Positions 1 to 9,209 of a stretch of 64,000 bases of DNA are shown here, piece by piece. Each line of letters starts with the position of its first letter. The first letter of the stretch is position 1. This DNA is from Nitrosomonas supralitoralis (GTDB lineage Bacteria; Pseudomonadota; Gammaproteobacteria; Burkholderiales; Nitrosomonadaceae): contig NZ_PXXU01000002.1 of NCBI RefSeq assembly GCF_003011925.2, forward strand, positions 1 through 64,000. Reading direction: 5' to 3'. The position numbers and the translations under genes were made by a program. The notes under the pieces were generated by a model, which did not search any database, was not told the origin of the DNA, and saw only the letters and a program-made list of their open reading frames with translations.

Positions 1-20
1 AGTGTAACTCTCACTTCATC

Positions 21-3000
21 TCATGCAACATTCGAGCTAGGCTTATGAAAAGACATTTCTTTTAAAACAACACAAGCGGCTGGAACCAGAAATAAAGTGA
101 CCAAAGACGAAAACAATATGCCAAACGCAAGAGTAACTGCCATTGGCATAATCTTTTCCGCGTCTGAGCTTTGCGCATTTATTAGGGGCATCAATCCCAT
201 GAAGGTGGTAGTCGTCGTGAGAAATATCGCACGAAAACGGGCTTTGCTGGCAGCGATCACAGCATTATAAGTTGATGCATTTTCTTGTAAAATATCATTG
301 ATCTTTGCAACTAATATCAGACTATCGTTGATTACTATCCCCCCTACCGCAAACAATGCCAGATACGATTCCAGCGATAGCGGTATACTCATTAGCAAAT
401 GACCCAGTACTGCACCGATGAAACCAAAAGGAATCGCTGACATAATAATTAGTGGTTGGGCGTAGGAACGCAAAGGAACCGCCAGAAGTGCATAGATCGC
501 TAGTAAAGCAAATATCCCATACCCCCACAACGCCGACATCGCTTCTTCCTGCTTTTGCCTAGACTGACCTGGTGCAATTTTGAGTCCTGGATATTGCGCT
601 TCAAGTCTGGGAATTTCAGTCGTACGCAAGTCCGCAATAATAGCTTCAACACTCGCTTTATCTTTATACACTTCCGCACTAACAAGCTGTATCCGCTCAC
701 GATCCTGACGGGCAATGCTAACAAAACCTGGCAAGTATTCTGCCTCTGCAACAGTAAAAAAAGGAACGGTATTACCATTAGCTAGTTTTATCGGCATACG
801 ATTCAAATCAGCCAGAGAACGACGATGTTCGGAAGGAAAGCGCAACATAACCCGGATTTCATCTCGGTCAAGAAAGAATCGCTGCACTTCAAGCCCCAGA
901 AAGCCACTGCGCACTTGCTCTCCCAGATTTTTCATTGTTAGCCCGTGAAGTGCAGCTTCAGGCTTTAGTTTAAAGTTCAACTCAGGCTTTCCTATCTGCA
1001 TAGAACCCGTTACGCTATGAACCCCCGCATAAGAAGAAAGCCTGGCTTTAAGTATCTCACTGGCAGCACTTTGGCTTGCAGTATCAGGAGCGATCAATTT
1101 CAATTCGATTGCACTTCCCGATTGCGCTGCTGGTATCCCAAGATTCCTTGGCCAGAAAGTCTGGATAGATAAAGTTCCGCCAACTGGAGGTTCACCGAAA
1201 CGCTCCTGCCATTTATGTTTGATACTGTCGACCCGAGAACGAATACGCTCGTCAATAGCTATTTCGATATCTACATAACCCGAATTGTCATTAATCACTG
1301 TAATAATATGCTGGAAACTGTCTTTTAATTGGGTCGTGGCATCAATCCCGAGTTCTGCGTTTAATTCAAGCCGAATCTCATTGGCTATTCGTTCTAGCCG
1401 CATCATTTCATGATTAACTACTTCAAACGGAGTACCGGGGGCTAACTGAAGAATAGCAAACAAGTAATAATCATTCACCGGCATATCCATAACGCTCTGA
1501 ATACGTCCGGAAGAAACTAACGTAATAGTAATCAACAGAACAAAAGCGAATGCTGATAACGTGATGTAACGAAAACGTAGCAGTATTTCAAGTATCGGAA
1601 TATATACGCTGTTAATTAACCAGTGCAGCCCTGCATTGACCTTTCTTCGAAGCACGTTAAAATAAGCTGTGAAACCAGTCTGAGCCTGATCGGCAGTCTG
1701 GCTATAGTGTGCCACCGCATGAGCAGGCAATATTAGTAGCGCTTCTAACATAGAAAACATCAACGTTATAATAACTACTGCTGATACGTTATACATCAAA
1801 TGGCCACTCAGCCCGGGTAAAAAAATACCGGGTATAAATGCAATTATTGTCGATAGCACCATAATGATCACTAACGGGGCAATTTCCACCGTTCCATTGA
1901 TTGCGCCAGACAAGCCGATATATCCTTGCTGTTGATGCGCATAAATATTTTCACCGACCACAATAGCGTCATCCACCACAATGCCTAGTACTAGAATCAA
2001 CGCTGCGATTGAATAGGTGTTCAATGAAATCCCCAGCATCGGCATGATCCAGAAAGCACCCATGACTGATATCAGAATCCCGCTGCTTACCCACAGCGCG
2101 AGATGAAATTGCAAAGTTAATGCCAATATCAGAAAGATCAAACAAAAACCGAATAAAGCTGAATGCATGAGCATCGACATATTTTGCTCATAGTATTTCG
2201 ACCAATCATCCCAGGTCGATATACCGATACCATCAGGCAATCCAGGACGGAATGCGGCTATAACCTCATTAACCGCTTCCACTGTTGTCGTGATCCGGTC
2301 TTTTGACATGACGTATACTGACACCGCTGGTTTGCCATCAATTCTTGCCAAGAAATCTCGTTCATCGACTGTTTCACGAATTTGCGCAATATCACCAAGC
2401 AAAAAACGCATGCCATCCTGATCAGATCGCAGAGTAATCGCAGCATAATCTGCCACAGTCATCGCTTGGTTTATACTTCTTAGCAATAATTTTCCATCCG
2501 TTTTTTTAAGTTCTCCTGCCGAAATATTATTGGAAGTAGATCGAATAGCTTCAGCGATCTCTTCAAAACTTAATTCATATCGACGCAAATCAGATTCCGT
2601 AATTTCAATCGAAATTTCATAAGGGAACTCTGGCCACGCAAAGAGTTTTCCTATGTCGGGATGTTTTCTTAACATGACTTGTAATTGATCGCGTTGGCGC
2701 ATCAGAGTGCGTATATCGACTTCACCATGCACCATGATTGTCACTGCGTTCATATCAGCAGCACTTAATTCCTGAATTTTTAGCTTCTCAGCTCCTTTCG
2801 GAAAAACTGTAATGCGATCTATTCTAGCTTGTACATTTGCCTGGAAACGTGCAGCCTCAATTCCCGGATCAAACTCCACAATCACATCACACTCAGCCTG
2901 ATCGGCAACCGAATTGATATGTCGAATACCCTCCAGATCGTGGATAGCCGCTTCAATTGGAATACATAACGCTTGCTCCACTTCTGCAGGACTCGCGCCT

Positions 3001-3155
3001 GGATAAGCAATTTCTATCTTTAATTGATTCTGAGGTGCAGGAGGAATCGTATATCGTTTAGAAATCGTTAAGCCCAGAACGCCGCCCGCGATAATAATCA
3101 GCATGAGGAAATTGGCGGCAATCGGATTTCTGGCGAACCTAACAATCAAACTCAT
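21..3155 (-). CDS. RND-family efflux permease (inner-membrane pump)
   Basis: This 1044-residue protein has the usual length and layout of an AcrB/MexB-type proton-driven pump: an N-terminal membrane helix, two large periplasmic loops and two helical bundles. The fourth-helix motif VDDAIVVGEN carries the acidic pair at Asp395-Asp396, which matches the proton-relay pair of AcrB. The second half has GGIVINDSLILVAKIND. The gene overlaps the upstream adaptor gene by 4 bases (ATGA), so the two are translationally coupled, and it is the last gene of a run of same-strand siderophore genes starting near 11628. By analogy with PvdRT-OpmQ it could move finished siderophore from the periplasm to the outside. 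That role is inference; a general drug pump is the alternative. It is complete, with its stop at 21-23. Confidence 0.93.
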   Translation of the reverse strand: MSLIVRFARNPIAANFLMLIIIAGGVLGLTISKRYTIPPAPQNQLKIEIAYPGASPAEVEQALCIPIEAAIHDLEGIRHINSVADQAECDVIVEFDPGIEAARFQANVQARIDRITVFPKGAEKLKIQELSAADMNAVTIMVHGEVDIRTLMRQRDQLQVMLRKHPDIGKLFAWPEFPYEISIEITESDLRRYELSFEEIAEAIRSTSNNISAGELKKTDGKLLLRSINQAMTVADYAAITLRSDQDGMRFLLGDIAQIRETVDERDFLARIDGKPAVSVYVMSKDRITTTVEAVNEVIAAFRPGLPDGIGISTWDDWSKYYEQNMSMLMHSALFGFCLIFLILALTLQFHLALWVSSGILISVMGAFWIMPMLGISLNTYSIAALILVLGIVVDDAIVVGENIYAHQQQGYIGLSGAINGTVEIAPLVIIMVLSTIIAFIPGIFLPGLSGHLMYNVSAVVIITLMFSMLEALLILPAHAVAHYSQTADQAQTGFTAYFNVLRRKVNAGLHWLINSVYIPILEILLRFRYITLSAFAFVLLITITLVSSGRIQSVMDMPVNDYYLFAILQLAPGTPFEVVNHEMMRLERIANEIRLELNAELGIDATTQLKDSFQHIITVINDNSGYVDIEIAIDERIRSRVDSIKHKWQERFGEPPVGGTLSIQTFWPRNLGIPAAQSGSAIELKLIAPDTASQSAASEILKARLSSYAGVHSVTGSMQIGKPELNFKLKPEAALHGLTMKNLGEQVRSGFLGLEVQRFFLDRDEIRVMLRFPSEHRRSLADLNRMPIKLANGNTVPFFTVAEAEYLPGFVSIARQDRERIQLVSAEVYKDKASVEAIIADLRTTEIPRLEAQYPGLKIAPGQSRQKQEEAMSALWGYGIFALLAIYALLAVPLRSYAQPLIIMSAIPFGFIGAVLGHLLMSIPLSLESYLALFAVGGIVINDSLILVAKINDILQENASTYNAVIAASKARFRAIFLTTTTTFMGLMPLINAQSSDAEKIMPMAVTLAFGILFSSLVTLFLVPAACVVLKEMSFHKPSSNVA

Positions 3156-4342
3156 CGAATAAACTCAGCAGGTGTAACTTCCATCTCTTCAACCGGATGA
3201 TGAAATCCGGCTGTAAGTATTCGCTCGCCCTCATTGAGCCCCCCCTTAATAATTACCTGTTCACGCTCCCGCTTGAATACCACCACACTGCGGAATCGCA
3301 ATCGATTCTCAGGATCGATGATCACAACATACTGATCCTTGTGCAGCGCACCGGACGGTAAAACGACCAAATCATCAAACCAGCGTCCTTCAATAGTAGC
3401 TTCTACAAATAAACCGACCGGTAAAATGGCGGTGGGCGATTTTTCATCGACAGCTTGATTGTTCAGGATTGTTAAACCAAACGGATCAGCAACTTGTGCA
3501 ATGACGATTATCATTCCGGTGTCTTGATCGATAACGCCTTCGCTGCGCACAATATGTCCAAGCCAGGTTTGCTGTTGTCCTTGGTAATTAGCAGTGAGTT
3601 GCACCGTGGTTTTTGGGGTTGCTTGGTTCTGATTGAGTAAATCAGGAATATTAATAAAGGCCAGTTCCTGCGTGCTGATAGGTAACCGCACCTCGGCCAT
3701 ATCGCTGCTGTAAATCCTACCCAATATCCTGCCCTCATCGATATATTGCCCCAGTCCGATTTCCTTGTTGCGCACCCGGCCGTTGAAAGGCGCTCTTATA
3801 TCTGTACGTTGGCGTAACAGGCGTGCATTCCTCAGCTCTTCCTGCTCGGCTGCGAGCTTTGCTCGCTTTTCCTTCAGTTGTGGAATCCGCAGACTCAACG
3901 GATTCGGATCTCCCTGCCCTAATTGTTGCCACTCATCATGGGCTTGCTCTGCTTCAGCTTCTTCCCGTGTCAATTGATATTGCGCTTCCATCACTCTGGC
4001 TTGCGCTTGCGCTACCCGTAAATCGTATTCCGCAGGGTCGATAGAAACCAATAAATCGCCTTTTTTAAAAAAACCGCCGCTGACAAATTGAGGTGAGACC
4101 TTGACGATGTTGCCCGAAACCCCCGTCACCAAATCTATTTCAGTTTGCGCCATTACGCGGCCTTGCGAGCGCACATCCATACGTCGCCTTTCTGGCTTTA
4201 CCTGAATGTATTGTACTGAAAGCGGTTTAACAATGTTTTCCTGCTGATCAGCTTGAGGAGGCAAGCTGATGATAGTAATGGCTGCCGATACTCCAGCAAT
4301 CGCAAGCAGGAATGCGATGAATAATTGGCGTCGCGTGCTCAT
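3152..4342 (-). CDS. RND efflux periplasmic adaptor (membrane fusion protein)
   Basis: This 396-residue HlyD/AcrA-type adaptor links the inner-membrane pump to the outer-membrane channel. It starts with a single membrane anchor (about residues 7-27, RQLFIAFLLAIAGVSAAITI). A lipoyl-like half motif follows (VKVSPQFVSGGFFKKGDLLVS), then a Glu/Gln/Ala-rich coiled-coil hairpin, the second lipoyl half (IRAPFNGRVRNKEIGLGQYI) and beta-barrel domains. The C-terminal segment GGLNEGERILTAG is typical of the family. The start codon lies 48 bases after the stop of the outer-membrane factor gene and the gene overlaps the pump start by 4 bases, so the three genes form one operon. No substrate can be read from the sequence; the siderophore context suggests siderophore export or recycling. 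Confidence 0.92.
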   Translation of the reverse strand: MSTRRQLFIAFLLAIAGVSAAITIISLPPQADQQENIVKPLSVQYIQVKPERRRMDVRSQGRVMAQTEIDLVTGVSGNIVKVSPQFVSGGFFKKGDLLVSIDPAEYDLRVAQAQARVMEAQYQLTREEAEAEQAHDEWQQLGQGDPNPLSLRIPQLKEKRAKLAAEQEELRNARLLRQRTDIRAPFNGRVRNKEIGLGQYIDEGRILGRIYSSDMAEVRLPISTQELAFINIPDLLNQNQATPKTTVQLTANYQGQQQTWLGHIVRSEGVIDQDTGMIIVIAQVADPFGLTILNNQAVDEKSPTAILPVGLFVEATIEGRWFDDLVVLPSGALHKDQYVVIIDPENRLRFRSVVVFKREREQVIIKGGLNEGERILTAGFHHPVEEMEVTPAEFIR

Positions 4343-4390
4343 GCGTCGGTGGCCATAAAGTTGTGTTTTACGATCACTGCGTCGCCCTCA

Positions 4391-5761
4391 CTACACATGC
4401 CCGCCCAAAGCTAGATACAGATTGATGCGGTTGCTGAGTAATTGCCGGGTAATCGATAGATGTGCGCTTTGCGCCACGAGTGTGCTGCGATAACTATCGA
4501 GCAGCGTGAGAATCTGAATCAAACCATTGCGATAGGAATAAACCGCCAGTTTCTGGCTCGCTTCAGTTTGTTCAACAGCCTTTCTGAGCGAAGTTTCTTG
4601 TTCCCGCAACCATTCTTCAGCGGCTAAGGCTTGTTCCACTTCACGAAAAGCATTGAGCGCGGTATTCTTGTAGAGATTCAGCGATTCCTCTGCGCGTGCC
4701 TGATTGCGAAAGATTTCGCCTGCGATGCGTCCACCGGCAAATAGTGGCTGCATAAGCCCTGCAAACACATTCCACGCCACCGATCTGGGGTCGACCAGTT
4801 CAGTCAGATCGGGACTGCGTGTACCGCCTGCGGCAGTGAGTGTAATGCGCGGCAGACGCAGCTTACTTGAGCTGGTTGCCCGAAAATCCGCCGCTTGCAA
4901 ACGACTGAATGCGGCAACAACATCGGGTCTGCGTTCCAGCAGTTCAGCGGGCAATCCGGCTGTAATGACATCAGGTAAAGATGGCAGAGTCGTAGCTTGC
5001 AATTTGTCTCCTTCTGGATAACGGCCCAGCAAAATCTCTAAGCGGCGCGCAGCACCTTGAATTCGATTATGAGTTTCTTTAAGTTCTGCTTCCGCATTAG
5101 CCAGGTCGGTCAGTGCTAAGCGTAGATCCAGTCCACGCACAAGGCCACGCTGAAAGCGTCCACGTACCAAATTGGCTATGATGGCGCGATCCTTGATTGA
5201 TTGCTCTACTATCGCTGCCTGCAATTTTGCTTCGACCAATTCAAAATAGCTTTGTGCTACGCGCGCGGCCAAGGATAGCCGTGCGCCATAATAATCGGTG
5301 TTGGTGGCATCGGCTTCCGACATCGCCGCTTGCTGGAAATCACGTATCCGCCCCCATACATCGACTTCCCAGCTAACACCAAACAACGCTTCAAACACAC
5401 CAAATCTCGACGAACCAAAACCCGCCTCGCGTATCTGAACTTGTTGGTGATCGGCAGTAAAGTAAACTTGCGGCCAGCGTCCTGATCCATCAATTCGTGC
5501 TTGTGCAATTGCCGCATCAACTCGTGCCGCCGCCGCCTTCAATTCATAATTATTGGCCAAAGCAGCTTCAATCAATTCTCGCAGTTGCGAATCATTAAAA
5601 ATTTCCACCCATTGTTCAGGTATCGGTTGATTGATCGCTTGCTGTCTGACATTCCACTGCTCTGGAAGCTTCGCACCAATCTCTTGCAGGTCTCGCTGAG
5701 GTAGCATATTGCATCCCGTCAGGACAAGAAATAATGTCAAACGAATAAGAATCCCAATCAC
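4391..5761 (-). CDS. Outer-membrane efflux lipoprotein, NodT/OprM type
   Basis: This 456-residue TolC-like channel completes the tripartite pump. The N-terminus is a lipoprotein signal ending in the lipobox Leu-Thr-Gly-Cys17, so the mature protein should be lipid-anchored at Cys17, as in OprM and other NodT-family proteins. Two repeats of the outer-membrane efflux domain are visible. The first begins near LRELIEAALANNYELKAAAARV. The second contains PAELLERRPDVVAAFSRLQAADF, the conserved signature of this family. It is first in the pump gene trio and lies 62 bases downstream of the hydrolase gene on the same strand. Most siderophore and multidrug systems of this layout use such a factor, so substrate identity is open. 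Confidence 0.92.
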   Translation of the reverse strand: MIGILIRLTLFLVLTGCNMLPQRDLQEIGAKLPEQWNVRQQAINQPIPEQWVEIFNDSQLRELIEAALANNYELKAAAARVDAAIAQARIDGSGRWPQVYFTADHQQVQIREAGFGSSRFGVFEALFGVSWEVDVWGRIRDFQQAAMSEADATNTDYYGARLSLAARVAQSYFELVEAKLQAAIVEQSIKDRAIIANLVRGRFQRGLVRGLDLRLALTDLANAEAELKETHNRIQGAARRLEILLGRYPEGDKLQATTLPSLPDVITAGLPAELLERRPDVVAAFSRLQAADFRATSSSKLRLPRITLTAAGGTRSPDLTELVDPRSVAWNVFAGLMQPLFAGGRIAGEIFRNQARAEESLNLYKNTALNAFREVEQALAAEEWLREQETSLRKAVEQTEASQKLAVYSYRNGLIQILTLLDSYRSTLVAQSAHLSITRQLLSNRINLYLALGGHV

Positions 5762-5823
5762 CTAAGCTGATCCAATCTTTTAAATAGAGAATAATTAAAT
5801 AAACTTCTTCATTATTTTTATCT

Positions 5824-6789
5824 CTAGTTCGGGTAAAACGTACGAGCGAGAACATCGGCAATATCTTTTCGCACCTGCTGGGCCTCATTCACAATGTTTC
5901 CAAGGCGAGCAAAATCATGAATCATTCCAGGATAAATTTTGACACGAGTAGAGACACCCGCAGCTTTCATTTTATTAGCATACTCGATTCCTTCGTCCAG
6001 CAAAGGATCAAATTCTGCCAAAATCAGAAGAGCCGGAGCAAGGTTACACAAATTGCCTGCTTGTAGCGGTGCAAAACGCCAATCGGTTCGATCAGCCTCA
6101 TTGCGAAGATAATTCATAAACATCCATTGCAGCGTTTTTTCTTCAAGCAAATACCCCTGTGCAAAACGCCGATGCGATTCAGTGTTCTGCCAAGCACCCG
6201 TGCAGGGATAAAGTAATATCTGACAGACCGGTTGTGGCCACATTTCTTCACGAGCTGTAATTGTCAATCCTGTGGCCAATGTCCCTCCTGCGCTATCTCC
6301 ACCTACTGCCAACCGTGTTGGATCCAAAGAATATTCGGCTCCGGTTGATAATAGCCATTGATAGGCATCCTGTGCATCCTGTACTGCCGTAGGAAAACGA
6401 TATTCTGGCGCCAAGCGATAAGCCACATTTAGTACATAACAAGGTGTCAACGCTGCGAAAGACCGACATAGAGAATCGTGCGACTCAAGCCCGCCAATGC
6501 AGTACCCTCCTCCGTGAAAATAGAGTAACACCGGGCAGGGATCTGTAACATGCGCGAACTCGATTGGTTTATATAGCCGCGCATTAACTGCTCCTCCGTC
6601 ACGACACGATATAGAAACTTCAGTCACGTTTGCAACGGTCGGTCCGGAAACATCCAGTATTTGTGTTGAAAGGTCATAATCTAATCGCGCTTTCTCGGGC
6701 GCCAGCATATGCATCACAGTTTTTTCCCCGCAAATTATGCTTTTCTCAACAAGCTCAAGAAATGCCGCCAAATCCTCATCAAGTGGCAT
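5824..6789 (-). CDS. Alpha/beta hydrolase, hormone-sensitive-lipase family
   Basis: This 321-residue cytosolic esterase or amidase-like enzyme has the HSL oxyanion motif His92-Gly-Gly-Gly95. The nucleophile is Ser166 in Gly-Asp-Ser-Ala-Gly-Gly, with Asp261 (in AEFDPL) and His291 (in MIHDF) completing the triad. There is no signal peptide. A GGAG ribosome site lies about 6 bases before the ATG. It sits between a ferric-siderophore receptor and an export pump, in line with both, which suggests a siderophore-related role such as cleaving an ester in the imported ferric siderophore to release iron. That is inference from context; HSL enzymes have a wide substrate range and Fes/IroE proteins belong to other families. 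It might instead trim a biosynthetic intermediate. Confidence 0.85.
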   Translation of the reverse strand: MPLDEDLAAFLELVEKSIICGEKTVMHMLAPEKARLDYDLSTQILDVSGPTVANVTEVSISCRDGGAVNARLYKPIEFAHVTDPCPVLLYFHGGGYCIGGLESHDSLCRSFAALTPCYVLNVAYRLAPEYRFPTAVQDAQDAYQWLLSTGAEYSLDPTRLAVGGDSAGGTLATGLTITAREEMWPQPVCQILLYPCTGAWQNTESHRRFAQGYLLEEKTLQWMFMNYLRNEADRTDWRFAPLQAGNLCNLAPALLILAEFDPLLDEGIEYANKMKAAGVSTRVKIYPGMIHDFARLGNIVNEAQQVRKDIADVLARTFYPN

Positions 6790-6824
6790 GAATACTCCAA
6801 AGAAAAAAAGAAATGAGATAGATT

Positions 6825-6863
6825 GTGCGTAAATACAAAAAACCTTTGCGTGTATTTACGCAC
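6825..6863. repeat. Intergenic hairpin with 12-bp perfect arms
   Basis: Arms GTGCGTAAATAC (6825-6836) and GTATTTACGCAC (6852-6863) are perfect inverted repeats with a 15-base loop. An extra TGCGT at 6847-6851 can pair with ACGCA at 6858-6862, giving a second, competing hairpin. It lies in the 116-base gap between the receptor stop and the hydrolase start. A T-rich tract follows about 15 bases later on the minus strand, so it may act as a leaky terminator or mRNA-stability hairpin in the operon. Confidence 0.6.
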
Positions 6864-6905
6864 GAATGTGCACAGTACTCTTAATACAAATCCAGCGGAC
6901 GTTAC

Positions 6906-9158
6906 CTAGAATCTAAAGGTCAGCGTACCGATCACTGTGCGCTCGGTACCTAGATAGTGTCTACCGAAAAATGTTGAGGCAATATATCTATTATCAAAGA
7001 TATTGCTGGCATTGATGGAAAAAAGCATGGGACCTCTTTCATAACGCAGCGTTGCATCGAACAATGTAAATGCTGGCGTTGAACTTATATTTGTTTCCTC
7101 ATTAAAAACTCTACCCACATAGCGCACCCCGCCACCCAACCCAAACCCTCGCAACCAGTCAATACCTAATCCGCCGAAAGAATAGTCCAGCCACCCGGAT
7201 GTCATCGTCGTTGGAACTTGCACAGGCATTTTGCCCTTGAAATCAGTATCCTTGACATTCTCCACATCTTGATAAGTAAAAGAACCGATCATATTCAAGC
7301 CACGCAACAATTCTGCACGTGCTTCCAGTTCAACCCCACGTGATCTCACTTCGCCCAATTGCATAAAGCGAAAACCCGTTTCATCGGTTGGATCCCGTGA
7401 CAATACATTTGTTTTGGTGAGATCAAAAAATGCTACAGTGTAAAGACTTCTTCCTCTCACAGGCTGATACTTGATACCCGCCTCAAATTGTTCGCCGCGT
7501 GTGGGATCAAAAGGCTTGTTGCTGGAGTCAAAACCTGCTTGTGGCAGGAATGATTGCGAATAACTAAAATAAGGCGCAATACCATTCGAGTACAAGTAGG
7601 TCAAACCCACTCGTCCGGTAAATGCGCTATCTTTAACATTTGTTGTTGAATCATTTAAAAAATCATTATCTTTAGAAATAATTCGGTCATACCGCCCGCT
7701 CAGTGTCAGAATCCAATTTTCGTTATAACGTATTTGATCCTGAATATAAAAACCCAATTGATCAATCCTTTGTTTTGCATTTATCCCAAGCGCATCCGGC
7801 CTCGGAATTGGCACACCATATACAGGATTCAAAATATCAATACCGGGTGGAATGAAGCCATTATTGTAACCTCCAAAATACCTGAGAGATGCATTGGTCT
7901 GATTCCAATCTGCGCCCAACAACACGGTATGATTGAATGGACCGGTATCAAGCCTGGCTTGCAAATGAGTATCTAGAACAATCTGGTTCAACCTCTCGTT
8001 GGTAGCATAAGCGCCCCTGTCGGCGAATGTGGGTTGATCAACCGTATTAAATCCATTCGAAAACAAATCCTGGAAACGCCCGGTTTGCTGTGTATAGCGA
8101 AAATTCTGGCGCGCAGTCAAGACTTCATTGAAATGATGTTCAATTTGATAACTGAACGAGGATTGATTGGTATTGTATCGTGCAAATTTCGGATCACTTT
8201 GTAATACATTTGAAAAACCACCATCGGGCGCAGCAATGTAAAAAGGGGATGATCCGCTACGATTATGAAGTATGTCACCCATCAATGTGATAGAGGTAGC
8301 ATTTGTCGGGCGCCAAGTTATTGATGGAGCAATGTAAAAACGCTCATTATGCGCACGTTCACCGCCAGTGTTGGGATATCTGACTTGCGTATCACTATCC
8401 AGTGCTGTCGTGACTAATCGGAACATTATGGTTCCATCCTTATTGACAGCACCTACATCAGCCGCAATTCGCTTACGATCAAAATTGCCATACTGGAATT
8501 CAATTTCACGAACTGGATTTGCATTCGGTCTTTTAGTAACACGATTTACAATACCACCGGCGTCACCACGACCAAACATCACTGAAGAAGGACCCCGCAA
8601 TACATCGACTCGTTCTAGGCCATAGGTATCTGTAATAAATGAATTAAAAAGCAACCCTTGCGCCGCATTACTCAAGCCATCACGGAAATTAGCAGTGGTA
8701 AGCGCGTTAAAACCTCTCATTAACAGATATTCAAAACCACGACCATCAAATCCAAACTGATCAACAGTAACTCCAGGAACATAGCGTAAGGCTTCGGTAA
8801 AATTTTGAACACTTCGCATGTCCATTTCATTACGCGTTACCACAGAAATCGATTGTGGGATCTCCAGAATGGGTGTATCCGTCTTTGTTGCGGTGATGCT
8901 ACGCTTGGCAACATATCCGATGATATCTTCGGGACCTTTTCCCTCGATTGTAACCATGGGGAAAACTGTTGGATCCGATTCCTCGGATTCTGCTTTGGAT
9001 GCAGTAGCGGGGGTTATTTGCTGTTTTTTTGATTGATCTGCAGGCTCTTGCTTCGGCTGAGCATAACTTTCCATAGATAGCGGAAGAATTATCAGCTGTG
9101 AAACAAAAAACATGAACGAATATTTCAGATGGATTTTAAGTATACTCAAGAGCTTCAT
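6906..9158 (-). CDS. TonB-dependent ferric-siderophore outer-membrane receptor
   Basis: This 750-residue receptor has a signal peptide of about 34 residues ending near SYA/Q and a likely TonB box within PTVFPMVTIEGKG. The plug domain contains EIPQSISVVTRNEM and the RGFNALTTANFRDG region. A 22-strand barrel follows and ends in Phe (LTFRF), as outer-membrane porins and receptors do. No N-terminal STN signalling domain is present, so it should not act as a FecA-type transmembrane signaller; this fits a PvdS-like rather than a FecI/FecR circuit. It is closest in style to FhuA/FpvA/FoxA-like siderophore receptors. The gene is 51 bases after the ornithine monooxygenase gene on the same strand. No clear Shine-Dalgarno sequence precedes the ATG. 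The likely ligand is the siderophore made by this locus. Confidence 0.93.
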   Translation of the reverse strand: MKLLSILKIHLKYSFMFFVSQLIILPLSMESYAQPKQEPADQSKKQQITPATASKAESEESDPTVFPMVTIEGKGPEDIIGYVAKRSITATKTDTPILEIPQSISVVTRNEMDMRSVQNFTEALRYVPGVTVDQFGFDGRGFEYLLMRGFNALTTANFRDGLSNAAQGLLFNSFITDTYGLERVDVLRGPSSVMFGRGDAGGIVNRVTKRPNANPVREIEFQYGNFDRKRIAADVGAVNKDGTIMFRLVTTALDSDTQVRYPNTGGERAHNERFYIAPSITWRPTNATSITLMGDILHNRSGSSPFYIAAPDGGFSNVLQSDPKFARYNTNQSSFSYQIEHHFNEVLTARQNFRYTQQTGRFQDLFSNGFNTVDQPTFADRGAYATNERLNQIVLDTHLQARLDTGPFNHTVLLGADWNQTNASLRYFGGYNNGFIPPGIDILNPVYGVPIPRPDALGINAKQRIDQLGFYIQDQIRYNENWILTLSGRYDRIISKDNDFLNDSTTNVKDSAFTGRVGLTYLYSNGIAPYFSYSQSFLPQAGFDSSNKPFDPTRGEQFEAGIKYQPVRGRSLYTVAFFDLTKTNVLSRDPTDETGFRFMQLGEVRSRGVELEARAELLRGLNMIGSFTYQDVENVKDTDFKGKMPVQVPTTMTSGWLDYSFGGLGIDWLRGFGLGGGVRYVGRVFNEETNISSTPAFTLFDATLRYERGPMLFSINASNIFDNRYIASTFFGRHYLGTERTVIGTLTFRF

Positions 9159-9176
9159 ATTATTATTTATATATTA

Positions 9177-9198
9177 GAAATAATTAGTTAATTATTTC
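9177..9198. promoter_or_regulatory. AT-rich palindrome upstream of the receptor gene
   Basis: The perfect arms GAAATAATTA (9177-9186) and TAATTATTTC (9189-9198) are separated by GT. The site fills most of the gap between the monooxygenase stop and the receptor start, ending 19 bases before the receptor ATG. It resembles an operator, and part of it can be aligned with the Fur hexamer pattern. There is no strong GC stem, so an intrinsic terminator is unlikely. Confidence 0.4.
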
Positions 9199-9209
9199 TA
9201 CATAACCAA

